This document shows, piece after piece, positions 57,737 through 64,000 of a DNA stretch of 64,000 nucleotides. A model generated the notes under the pieces. It was not told where the DNA came from and did no database searches. It worked only from the letters and a program-made list of their open reading frames with translations. This DNA is from Verrucomicrobiota bacterium (GTDB lineage: Bacteria > Verrucomicrobiota > Verrucomicrobiia > Opitutales > Opitutaceae), in contig JACRKC010000060.1 of the NCBI GenBank assembly GCA_016235555.1, positions 1 through 64,000 of the forward strand, read 5' to 3'. Position 1 is the stretch's first letter; every line of letters starts with the position of its first letter. Position numbers and translations under genes: made by a program.

Positions 57737-57976
57737 ATGACCACGTTGTCGGTCGGTGAATTCAAAGCGCGCTTCTCCGACATCCTCGAACAGGTCGGCC
57801 GGGGGAAGATGGTGCAGGTGTGCTACGGGCGCACACGGAAGCCGGTGGCGGTGCTCGTGCCGCCGGACCAGGCGCCGGCGGTCGCGGCGCGTCGGCTCGG
57901 GCCGCTCGCGGGCAAGGCGAAGTTCCGCGTGAAGGCCGGGTTCAAGATGACCGACGCGGACCTGCTCGGCTCGTGA
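57737..57976 (+). CDS. Phd/YefM-type antitoxin
   Basis: A 79-aa protein starting MTTLSVGEFKARFSDILEQVGRGKMVQVCYGRTRKPVAVLVP, the typical Phd/YefM DNA-binding N-terminus, with a flexible tail that would wrap the toxin. It is preceded by an operator-like palindrome. Its stop overlaps the GTG of the toxin gene (GTGA). Confidence 0.88.
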   Translation: MTTLSVGEFKARFSDILEQVGRGKMVQVCYGRTRKPVAVLVPPDQAPAVAARRLGPLAGKAKFRVKAGFKMTDADLLGS

Positions 57977-58371
57977 GCCACCTGCTCGATTCCCACGCCT
58001 TCCTCTGGTGCGCGCTGCGGCCGGCGGGGTTGAGTGTGCGCGTGCGCCAGCTGCTGGCGCAGCCAGCGACGCGCTGCGCCGTGAGCGCGGTGACGTTTTG
58101 GGAGCTGTCGCTCAAGCATTCGCTTGGAAAACTCGAGCTGATGGGCGTGACGCCGGACGAGTTTCCGCGCCTGGCGGAGCGGATGCGCTTCGCGGTGCTA
58201 CCGCTCGACGGAGAGACGGCAGCGACCTTCCACCAATTACCCGCGGCCGGCCACCGCGATCCGTTCGACCGGCTGCTCGTGTGGCAGGCGATCCATACGG
58301 ACCTGACGTTGATCTCGAAAGACGCGGCGCTCGATGCGTATGGGAAGGCGGGCTTAAAAAGACTCTGGTAG
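57973..58371 (+). CDS. VapC-type PIN-domain toxin
   Basis: A 132-aa PIN-domain ribonuclease: LLDSHAFLW (acidic residue in strand 1), FWELSLKHSLGKL, and HRDPFDRLLVWQA with the Asp pair, all typical of the type II VapC group. The GTG start overlaps the antitoxin stop. It is read in the frame that begins SHLLDSHAFL; the upstream part of that frame is shadow. It would cleave a tRNA or rRNA. Confidence 0.88.
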   Translation: MSHLLDSHAFLWCALRPAGLSVRVRQLLAQPATRCAVSAVTFWELSLKHSLGKLELMGVTPDEFPRLAERMRFAVLPLDGETAATFHQLPAAGHRDPFDRLLVWQAIHTDLTLISKDAALDAYGKAGLKRLW

Positions 58372-58424
58372 CAGCAACCGATTTGAACGCAGGTGAGGAT
58401 AATAGTGATTTGGCATCAATTCAG

Positions 58425-58547
58425 AGCGTCAGAAGTCGCCGACCGAGAGGAGCGGTCGCGTAGCGGCGGGCATCCCTGCCTGTCGACTGCCACGCGTCGA
58501 GACCGGCAGGCACGGAGGCCTGCCGCTACATTGCGACTTCTGACGCT
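58425..58547. repeat. nested palindrome
   Basis: Outer arms AGCGTCAGAAGTCGC and the perfect complement (58425-58439, 58533-58547) enclose an inner palindrome with GTAGCGGCGGGCATCCCTGC / GCCTGCCGCTAC arms. The outer arm also occurs, in part, at 14879-14898. Together with flanks it fills the gap between vapC and the small lipoprotein gene. Confidence 0.88.
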
Positions 58548-58551
58548 TTGT

Positions 58552-58932
58552 ATGATACTTCTGGGAATTCTTGTGGCATGCGGTCGGACGCCACCATTCC
58601 GATCGGAGGCCAAGCTCATCGTCGTCTATCCGGCGCATCGAGAAATTCCCGAACTCTGGGCGTTTCTCGATGAGGTCGGTCAGAAAGATTTTGGTCCGAA
58701 ACTTCTAAAGGGTAATTCGCACGGAAACGACGGTCGTGTCGTCGCTGACATCCGAGCAGTTCTCTTGACTGGCACCATTGAGATTCGGGTCGCGGCGCAA
58801 ACCAGCGCTAGCAGTCTAGATGTTACCCAATTTCTCTCCGAAGCTTTGATCACCCGTGCCAAGAACTTGGCGAACGGTCGATTCGAGGTCCGTATGCTCG
58901 ATGAACCAAGGCTAATCAGCGGCTCGCGTTAG
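58552..58932 (+). CDS. small lipoprotein of unknown function
   Basis: A 126-aa protein. MILLGILVACG is a short lipoprotein signal with lipidated Cys10. The remainder (PPFRSEAKLIVVYPAHREIPELWAFLDEVGQKDFGP..) is soluble, with no domain I recognise. Composition is slightly AT-richer than the neighbours. The ATG at 58552 lies 4 bp after the end of a palindrome, so the promoter must be within or before the repeat. The longer reading upstream consists of repeat DNA. It is convergent with the TonB-receptor gene; the two stops are 15 bp apart. Confidence 0.55.
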   Translation: MILLGILVACGRTPPFRSEAKLIVVYPAHREIPELWAFLDEVGQKDFGPKLLKGNSHGNDGRVVADIRAVLLTGTIEIRVAAQTSASSLDVTQFLSEALITRAKNLANGRFEVRMLDEPRLISGSR

Positions 58933-58947
58933 CTGACAGGGTTGTCT

Positions 58948-61900
58948 TCAAAACGTCCCCTTGATCCCGATCGTCCAGAGGGAGCCGTAGCGTTCCTGGT
59001 AGCGGAGGGTGGCGTGCTGGGGGGTGTTCGGGCCGACGGTGGTGCCGCGGTCGGCGATGTCCGTGAGGTTGCGGAGATTCGCGAAGACGGCGACGCGTTT
59101 CCAGAAGGTGTATTCGCCGAGCACGTCGATCTTGGTGAAGCCGGGGGTGTAGTTGTAGGTGCCGGGTTCGATGCCGGTGCCGGTGACGGCGCCGAGGTTC
59201 TGGTCTTCGCGCCAGGTCCAGTTGACGCGGACGTTGTAGCGGGGGCGGGTGAAGCTCACGCCCCACGCGGCGTAGCGGGGGATTTCGTTGAAGCCGGAGC
59301 CGCCGAGAAAGCCGCGCGTGGTGTTGCTTTTCGCGAGACTGCCGTTGGCGAAGACCTGGAAGCCGCGCGCCCACGAGGGCAGGAACGTGAGCGCCTGGCG
59401 GTAGCTGAAATCGAGGCCCTCGCTGCGGATGACGTTGGGGTTGTTGCGCTGCGTGGAGACCTCGTAGGGGCCGAACTCGTCGGGATCGAGGCTGTAGAGG
59501 GCGAGAAATTCGGGCGTGGCGGGGAAGACCGTGGAGACGAAGAAATTCGTGTAGTGGCGGCGGAACGCGCCGACGGAAACCTGGCCGACGCCGGCGAAGT
59601 AATACTCGACGCGCATCTTGAGGGTGTTGGCCGTCCACGGCTTGATGGCGACGTTGTTGACGGTGATCCGGTTGGTGTTGCTCGCCGGGTTGTCGGTGTT
59701 GGGCAGGGTGAGGCCGCCGGCGTATTGGTTGAAGTTGGGCGGGCCGATGGAGGTGGAGACGCCGGCGCGGGCGAGCAGGTTTTCGCGGACGTGCCAGGTG
59801 GCGTTGAGCGAGGGGAAGAGGCGGAGGTATTCCTTCTCGGCGTGGGTTTCGCGCTCGAGGAACGTGAGCTTCGAGGTTTCGAGCGCGTTGGTGGTGAGCG
59901 GGATGACGGCGCCGGCGGCGGTGCGGAGCGGGCGGCCTTGGGCGTCGCGCTGGACGTTGCGCGCGAGGTCGGTGAGCGGACCCTGGGCGGTGATGTTGGT
60001 CTGCTCGACGCGCACGCCGCCGACGAGGAGCAGGCGGCGGTGGAAGAGCGCGATGTCGCCGCGGAGGTAGGCGGCGGAGACGGCTTCGGAGGCGGACTTG
60101 GAGTTGGTGACGTTGCTGCGGTAGAGGTTGTTTTCGTCGAGGGTGAACTCGTTCGGGTTTTTGCGCCAGTAGGCGAAGACCTCCTTGTTGTCGACGTGCT
60201 GGATCTGCGGGAAGCCGTAGGGACCGAAGCGCGTGGAGAAGAGCGGGTCGAGGAAGCGGGTGGCGGTGCCGACGGTGGTGTTCTGGCGGCCGTCGGCGCC
60301 GACGTAGGTGTAGGTGGACGTCCACTGGCGGGAGTCGCGGCGCGACTGGCGGAAGTCGAGGCCGGTGCGCAGCGTGAGGGGCACGCGCCAGAGGAAGTCG
60401 CGGCGGGCGTTGGCGGTGGCGGTGAAATTGATGTCGGAGGCGCGCTGGGGCGTGCTCGTCATCGTGTTGAGCGAGTAGGTTTCGAGGCGGTAGGGATCGA
60501 CGGGGCGGCCGGTGGCATCGGCGACGGTGATGATGCCGGGGCGGAAAAACCCGGTGTCGGCGAAGCCGATGGTCACGCCGGTGCGGCGGGCGTTGACGGC
60601 GAGGAAGCGCTCCCGGTCCATGTCGCGGATGGCGTTTTTGCCGTAGGCGCGGCCGGTGGCGAAATCGAGTTTCCACACGGGGCCGTCGTGGCGCCACGAG
60701 AAGGTGGGCAGGTAGGTGCGGTTTTCGCGGATGCGGTTGTTGCCGTTGGTGAGCGTGAGCTGGCCGACGCCGGCGACACCCTGCGCGGAGGTGGGCGAGA
60801 TCGACGCGGCGACAATCTGGTTCGGCGCAAACACCACCTGGCGCGAGGTGATCTCGCCGTCGAAGGACGAATACTGATACGAGAGGGCGATGCGGTCGCG
60901 GGCCGAGAGGCGGAAGTCGAGCGTGAGGCCGAGGGAGTCGCGGGAGGATTCCTTGGGCGCGTCGGCGAGGGTGAACTGCGAGAGATAGGGGCGGCCCGGC
61001 GTGGTGTTGGGAAACGCGGTGGGCGCGGTGGCGGTGGAGTTGCCGCGCCAGACGTTGGTGGCGCGGTCCTGGCTGGAATACTGCGTGGAGCCGCCGGCGG
61101 CGATCGTGAAGCCGAAGTTCTTGTTCACCGGCACGACCCACGAGAGATCGGCGCCGGGCCAGACTTTCTGGCGCGGGTCGCGGTAGAGCGTGGCGCCGCG
61201 GCCGAGGGCGCGGTAGTCGTCGCGCATCAGCAGGTAGAGGCTGCCCTCGAAGACGGGGCGCGAGCGCTCGAACGAGGAGCGCGGCACGAGGTTGACGCCG
61301 CCGGCGAGCGCCTTGCCGGGCGAGTCGGGCGTGGGCGAGTGCGAGACCTCGATGCGTGAGATGTTGTTGAGGTTGAAAAAGCCGACTTCGACGGCGCGGC
61401 CGGTGCCGGTGGGGCTGGAGAGGCCGACGCCGCCGATGGTGACGGGCGTGTTTTCGGCGGGGGCGCCGTCGATCGAGATGGTGCGGCCGTCGCCGCCGCT
61501 GAGGTCGATGGTGACGCCGGGGAGGTATTTGAGGAACTCGGTGACGTTGCCCTCGGCCACGGCGCCGAATTCGTCGGTCGAGACGACGTTGCGGATGTTG
61601 GCGGCGTAGCGCTGGTCGTTGATGGCGATGGCGGCGCCGCTCATTTCGCGCGACTCGCCGACGACGAATTGCGCGAGCTTGATCGTCTCGCCGGCGGCGG
61701 GGGCGGTGGCGCCGCCGAGGGTGGCGAGGGAGATTTCCTGCGTCGCGGTCTGGCCGGCGGCGACGCGCACGGTGGTCAGGCTCGGGGCGGCGCCGGTGAA
61801 CGCGACGCGCACGCGGGCTTCGCCGGCGGGAACGGCGGCGAGGAGGAACCGGCCGTCGGCATCGGTGAAGGTCTCGAGCGCGGTGCCCTCGACGGTGACA

Positions 61901-62043
61901 CGGGCGCCTTCGACGAAGGTGGCGTTGGCGGCGTGCTGCACGCGGCCCTCGATCGAGCCGGTGGCTGATTGCGCGGCGAGGCGAGTGGCGGCGGTGACAA
62001 CGAGGAGCGCGAGGCGACAGAGCGTGGTGACGGGGATTTTCAC
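58948..62043 (-). CDS. TonB-dependent receptor with carboxypeptidase-regulatory-like domain
   Basis: A 1031-aa outer-membrane receptor. A signal peptide (about 1-24) precedes a carboxypeptidase-D-like beta-sandwich (SIEGRVQHAANATFVEGARVTVEG, about 29-110), the plug domain (YAANIRNVVSTDEFGAVAEGNVTEFLKYLPGV) and a 22-stranded barrel ending in YGSLWTIGIKGTF with the C-terminal aromatic. It imports siderophores, oligosaccharides or other large nutrients with TonB. It starts with GTG at 62043. A glycosidase-like gene lies 8 bp upstream in the same direction, which suggests an oligosaccharide uptake pair. Confidence 0.9.
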   Translation of the reverse strand: MKIPVTTLCRLALLVVTAATRLAAQSATGSIEGRVQHAANATFVEGARVTVEGTALETFTDADGRFLLAAVPAGEARVRVAFTGAAPSLTTVRVAAGQTATQEISLATLGGATAPAAGETIKLAQFVVGESREMSGAAIAINDQRYAANIRNVVSTDEFGAVAEGNVTEFLKYLPGVTIDLSGGDGRTISIDGAPAENTPVTIGGVGLSSPTGTGRAVEVGFFNLNNISRIEVSHSPTPDSPGKALAGGVNLVPRSSFERSRPVFEGSLYLLMRDDYRALGRGATLYRDPRQKVWPGADLSWVVPVNKNFGFTIAAGGSTQYSSQDRATNVWRGNSTATAPTAFPNTTPGRPYLSQFTLADAPKESSRDSLGLTLDFRLSARDRIALSYQYSSFDGEITSRQVVFAPNQIVAASISPTSAQGVAGVGQLTLTNGNNRIRENRTYLPTFSWRHDGPVWKLDFATGRAYGKNAIRDMDRERFLAVNARRTGVTIGFADTGFFRPGIITVADATGRPVDPYRLETYSLNTMTSTPQRASDINFTATANARRDFLWRVPLTLRTGLDFRQSRRDSRQWTSTYTYVGADGRQNTTVGTATRFLDPLFSTRFGPYGFPQIQHVDNKEVFAYWRKNPNEFTLDENNLYRSNVTNSKSASEAVSAAYLRGDIALFHRRLLLVGGVRVEQTNITAQGPLTDLARNVQRDAQGRPLRTAAGAVIPLTTNALETSKLTFLERETHAEKEYLRLFPSLNATWHVRENLLARAGVSTSIGPPNFNQYAGGLTLPNTDNPASNTNRITVNNVAIKPWTANTLKMRVEYYFAGVGQVSVGAFRRHYTNFFVSTVFPATPEFLALYSLDPDEFGPYEVSTQRNNPNVIRSEGLDFSYRQALTFLPSWARGFQVFANGSLAKSNTTRGFLGGSGFNEIPRYAAWGVSFTRPRYNVRVNWTWREDQNLGAVTGTGIEPGTYNYTPGFTKIDVLGEYTFWKRVAVFANLRNLTDIADRGTTVGPNTPQHATLRYQERYGSLWTIGIKGTF

Positions 62044-62050
62044 AGTGGGG

Positions 62051-63280
62051 TCAGGGCTTGGTGGCTTCGACGGAGCCGAGGCCGCGGAGAATGGCGGGAT
62101 CGGCTTCGTTGAAAAGGTGCAGGCCGTGGGCGCCGGCGGCATACCATCGGGCGGCGCGGGCGCGGTAGTCGGCGAGGGAGAGGCGGTCGCGTTTCGGTGG
62201 GGCCATCTGGCCGGCGGCGATCGCCCGGTCTTCGGCGGCGGTGCGGTCGTGGCCGGAGAGAATCGCCTCCTCGGCGTAGAGCATGGCGCAGCCGGTGCCG
62301 GCGGCCATCGCGACGAAGGGTTTCAGGTCGATCTCGTAGCCGCCGAGCGAGTGCTGGCCGACCGCGAGATAATCGAGGAGGCCGGCACGCAGCCAGGTTG
62401 CGACATCGCAGCCGACTTTCAGGTGCTCGCGCCAGTCGATGCGGGCGGAGAGGCCGAGGCGGCGGCCTTTCTTTTTGCCCGCCTCGTCGAGGAGGGTGCG
62501 CACGTCGCGGAGGAAACCGGTCATGAACTCGGCGCGCAGCGTGAACCACCGCGGATCGTCGGTGGGGAGCGTGCGTGGATCGGCGGCGTATTTCTTCTGG
62601 AACGCGTCCACCAGCGGCGTCTCGTGGCCGAAAAACGGCGGGTGGCGGAGAAAATCGAGGTGGATGCCATCGATGTCGCGCTCGGCGGCCTCGCGGAGGA
62701 TCGCGAGCTTGAAGGCCCGGACTTCGGGGAAGGCGTAGGAGAGCTTGGTGCGATCCTCACCCTTGAGGCCGCGGATGCGAAACTCCGGGTGCGCGCGCCA
62801 GAAGTCGCTGTTGAACTGGCGGGCGACAAAGTCGTCGCCGGGCTTCGACGCATAGTCGCCGTTCATGCGCATGGTGGCGTAGCAAAGCAGGCCGGCCTCG
62901 CGGCAGGCGGCCGCGACGGTGGCGAGGGTGTCGGTGCCCTCGGCCGCGAGGCGCTGGAGCGTCTCGGTGGCGAGTTGGTCGCCGCGGCGGCCGAAATCCG
63001 TGATGCCGGTGCCGATGAGCTCGGTGACTTTCGAGGGATAGTTCACGCGGCTGCCGGAGGTGATACACCATTCGAAGATGGCGAGCGGCGTGTCGCGATA
63101 GGTGAGCACATGGGCGCGGAGATCGGCGGCGTTTTTGTAGCGGCCGCTGTAAAACGCGCTGAAACCGTCGTCGTTGATGACGAGGAGCCGGGTGGAGTGG
63201 CGGGGCGGGGGCGCTTCGGCGAAGGCCGCGGCGGCGAGGATGGCCGGCGCAAGGAGCAGCGCGGAGAGGGGCAGGCGCAT
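62051..63280 (-). CDS. exported glycosidase-like TIM-barrel protein
   Basis: A 409-aa protein with a signal peptide (about 1-21, ending AAAAFA). The DGIHLDFLRHPPFFG segment (about 215) and EIDLKPFVAMAAG..YAEEAIL segment are typical of TIM-barrel glycosidase-like proteins (GH10/DUF4015-like); the Asp/Glu pair could be catalytic. I cannot assign a specific family. Eight base pairs separate its stop from the receptor gene's start, so they form an operon and probably act on the same glycan. Confidence 0.7.
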   Translation of the reverse strand: MRLPLSALLLAPAILAAAAFAEAPPPRHSTRLLVINDDGFSAFYSGRYKNAADLRAHVLTYRDTPLAIFEWCITSGSRVNYPSKVTELIGTGITDFGRRGDQLATETLQRLAAEGTDTLATVAAACREAGLLCYATMRMNGDYASKPGDDFVARQFNSDFWRAHPEFRIRGLKGEDRTKLSYAFPEVRAFKLAILREAAERDIDGIHLDFLRHPPFFGHETPLVDAFQKKYAADPRTLPTDDPRWFTLRAEFMTGFLRDVRTLLDEAGKKKGRRLGLSARIDWREHLKVGCDVATWLRAGLLDYLAVGQHSLGGYEIDLKPFVAMAAGTGCAMLYAEEAILSGHDRTAAEDRAIAAGQMAPPKRDRLSLADYRARAARWYAAGAHGLHLFNEADPAILRGLGSVEATKP

Positions 63281-63438
63281 GAGGAGTGGGTGGCGGGGAG
63301 GCGGATGTTTTTTTGGGCGCTGGCTCGCCCCGGCGCAAGCGCGGCGCGCAGCAATAAACGCGCAGAGATCGGGGTGGAGCGGGCCGTGGGTTTCGGCCAT
63401 CATCGGTTTCGCATCGTGACTCTGTTCGTTTCAATCCG

Positions 63439-64000
63439 ATGAACCCCGATTCCGTTTCGACCATCGCCGCCAACGTGCCGCGCCGCGATTTTCTGAAGAC
63501 CGCCGCCGGCCTCGCGCTCGGCGCCGCGCTGCCGGCGCGTCCGCTCACGGCGGCGGAACGCACGCGCTCGGTCGGCGCCAACGGCCGCCTCCGCATCGGC
63601 ATCATCGGCTGCGGCGACCGCGGCCGCGAGGCGCACATGGAGGGCATCCACAAGCACGTGGGCGCGGTGGATTTTGAGATCGTGGCGGTGGCGGACCCGT
63701 GGCGGATCGCGCGCGAGAAGGCCAACGCGAAGGTGCAGGCGTGGTTCGGCCGCGACGCGAAGCAGTGTGTCTCGTATCGCGAGCTGCTCGCGCTCGACGG
63801 TGTGGATGCGGTCATGATCGCATCGCCGGATCACGTGCACACGCTGCACCTCGAGGCGGCGGCCAGGGCGAAGAAGCACATTTACGTCGAGAAACCGCTG
63901 GCGACGGAGTTCGCCAACCTCGTGCGCGCAGTCGACGCGGTGAAGGCGGCCGGCACGGTGGTGCAGGTGGGCACGCAGATCCGCAGCCTGCCGGGCATCG
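63439..64000 (+). CDS. Gfo/Idh/MocA-family oxidoreductase, 5' part (cut by window end)
   Basis: The first 187 residues are present. A Tat signal PRRDFLKTAAGLALGAALP (about 14-32) is followed by the NAD(P)-binding Rossmann segment LRIGIIGCGDRGREAH, the VDAVMIASPDHVHTLHLEAA region and HIYVEKPLA, the conserved EKP motif of this family. Export with a folded cofactor is thus expected. Such proteins act on sugars or cyclitols. It is divergent from the glycosidase gene, with 158 bp between them. It runs past the window end. Confidence 0.9.
   Translation, partial: MNPDSVSTIAANVPRRDFLKTAAGLALGAALPARPLTAAERTRSVGANGRLRIGIIGCGDRGREAHMEGIHKHVGAVDFEIVAVADPWRIAREKANAKVQAWFGRDAKQCVSYRELLALDGVDAVMIASPDHVHTLHLEAAARAKKHIYVEKPLATEFANLVRAVDAVKAAGTVVQVGTQIRSLPGI

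Noticed and set aside
58942-61359. 805-residue open frame opposite the TonB receptor
   Set aside because: Antisense shadow; no start context or domain, and the receptor on the minus strand is unmistakable.

Overview
The window is high-GC bacterial chromosome. It most resembles a member of the Opitutaceae (Verrucomicrobiota). That is an inference from gene content: PQQ-type propeller proteins, Tat-exported Gfo/Idh/MocA and glycosidase-like proteins, a collagen/YadA/S74 surface protein, metW-metX, and very dense intergenic palindromes. No 16S gene or other formal marker is present, and I recognised no tRNA, rRNA or CRISPR array.

Layout. (1) 1-20.2 kb is a sulfur-handling and efflux region. Two paralogous ArsR-type regulators (14454+ and 19851+) each sit divergently upstream of a minus-strand gene run. 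Run 1 (14383 down to 2966) holds small DUF2892/DUF6132 membrane proteins, a TolC/adaptor/RND efflux trio, a rhodanese, a split YeeE/YedE thiosulfate-type transporter, a DUF3365 haem protein, a thioredoxin and an ArsP-like permease, and it ends with DUF302. Run 2 (19672 down to 15206) holds a FadL-type porin, an SQR-like flavoprotein, DUF1641, a TusE/DsrC-like carrier and DsrE. A matching 20-bp operator-like palindrome lies in front of both runs, so I infer one reactive-sulfur regulon with two switches. (2) 20.4-26.2 kb holds a class V aminotransferase and a PIN gene pair. An AT-richer island follows: a multi-HTH protein with RNA-polymerase alpha-CTD-like and sigma-4-like segments (frameshifted), a small frameshifted gene and an intact cytosine-5 DNA methyltransferase. 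(3) 26.4-32.3 kb is housekeeping: metW-metX, a YebC-family regulator, and rpmH-rnpA-yidD-yidC. (4) 32.7-45.4 kb is mixed: a lone CZB protein, a caspase-like lipoprotein, gamma-glutamyltransferase, a Y-family polymerase, a phosphoesterase/phosphatidyltransferase/metallopeptidase trio, FKBP, a pilin, an M20 amidohydrolase, a GH43-like protein and a CBM9 protein. (5) 45.4-52.0 kb runs RidA, D-threonine-aldolase-like enzyme, GntP/DsdX-type permease, M19 dipeptidase, cytochrome c-sugar dehydrogenase, which looks like a D-amino-acid/peptide module. A toxin-antitoxin cassette sits at its end. (6) 52.3-64 kb holds PQQ-propeller genes (one broken), a truncated esterase-like gene, the S74 surface protein, a Phd-VapC pair, a TonB receptor, a glycosidase-like protein and a Gfo/Idh/MocA oxidoreductase cut by the window end.

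The most unusual signal is repeat biology. Nearly every intergenic gap carries a palindrome: pairs of hairpins with 3-nt loops, two four-hairpin arrays with stems of 7-10-10-7 bp, a MITE family with 9-bp target duplications, and 5-nt-loop palindromes. Three palindromes lie in frame inside coding sequences (RND pump, yidD, gntP). Two toxin-antitoxin cassettes each sit exactly at the 3' end of a gene, with a duplicated copy of that gene end on their far side.
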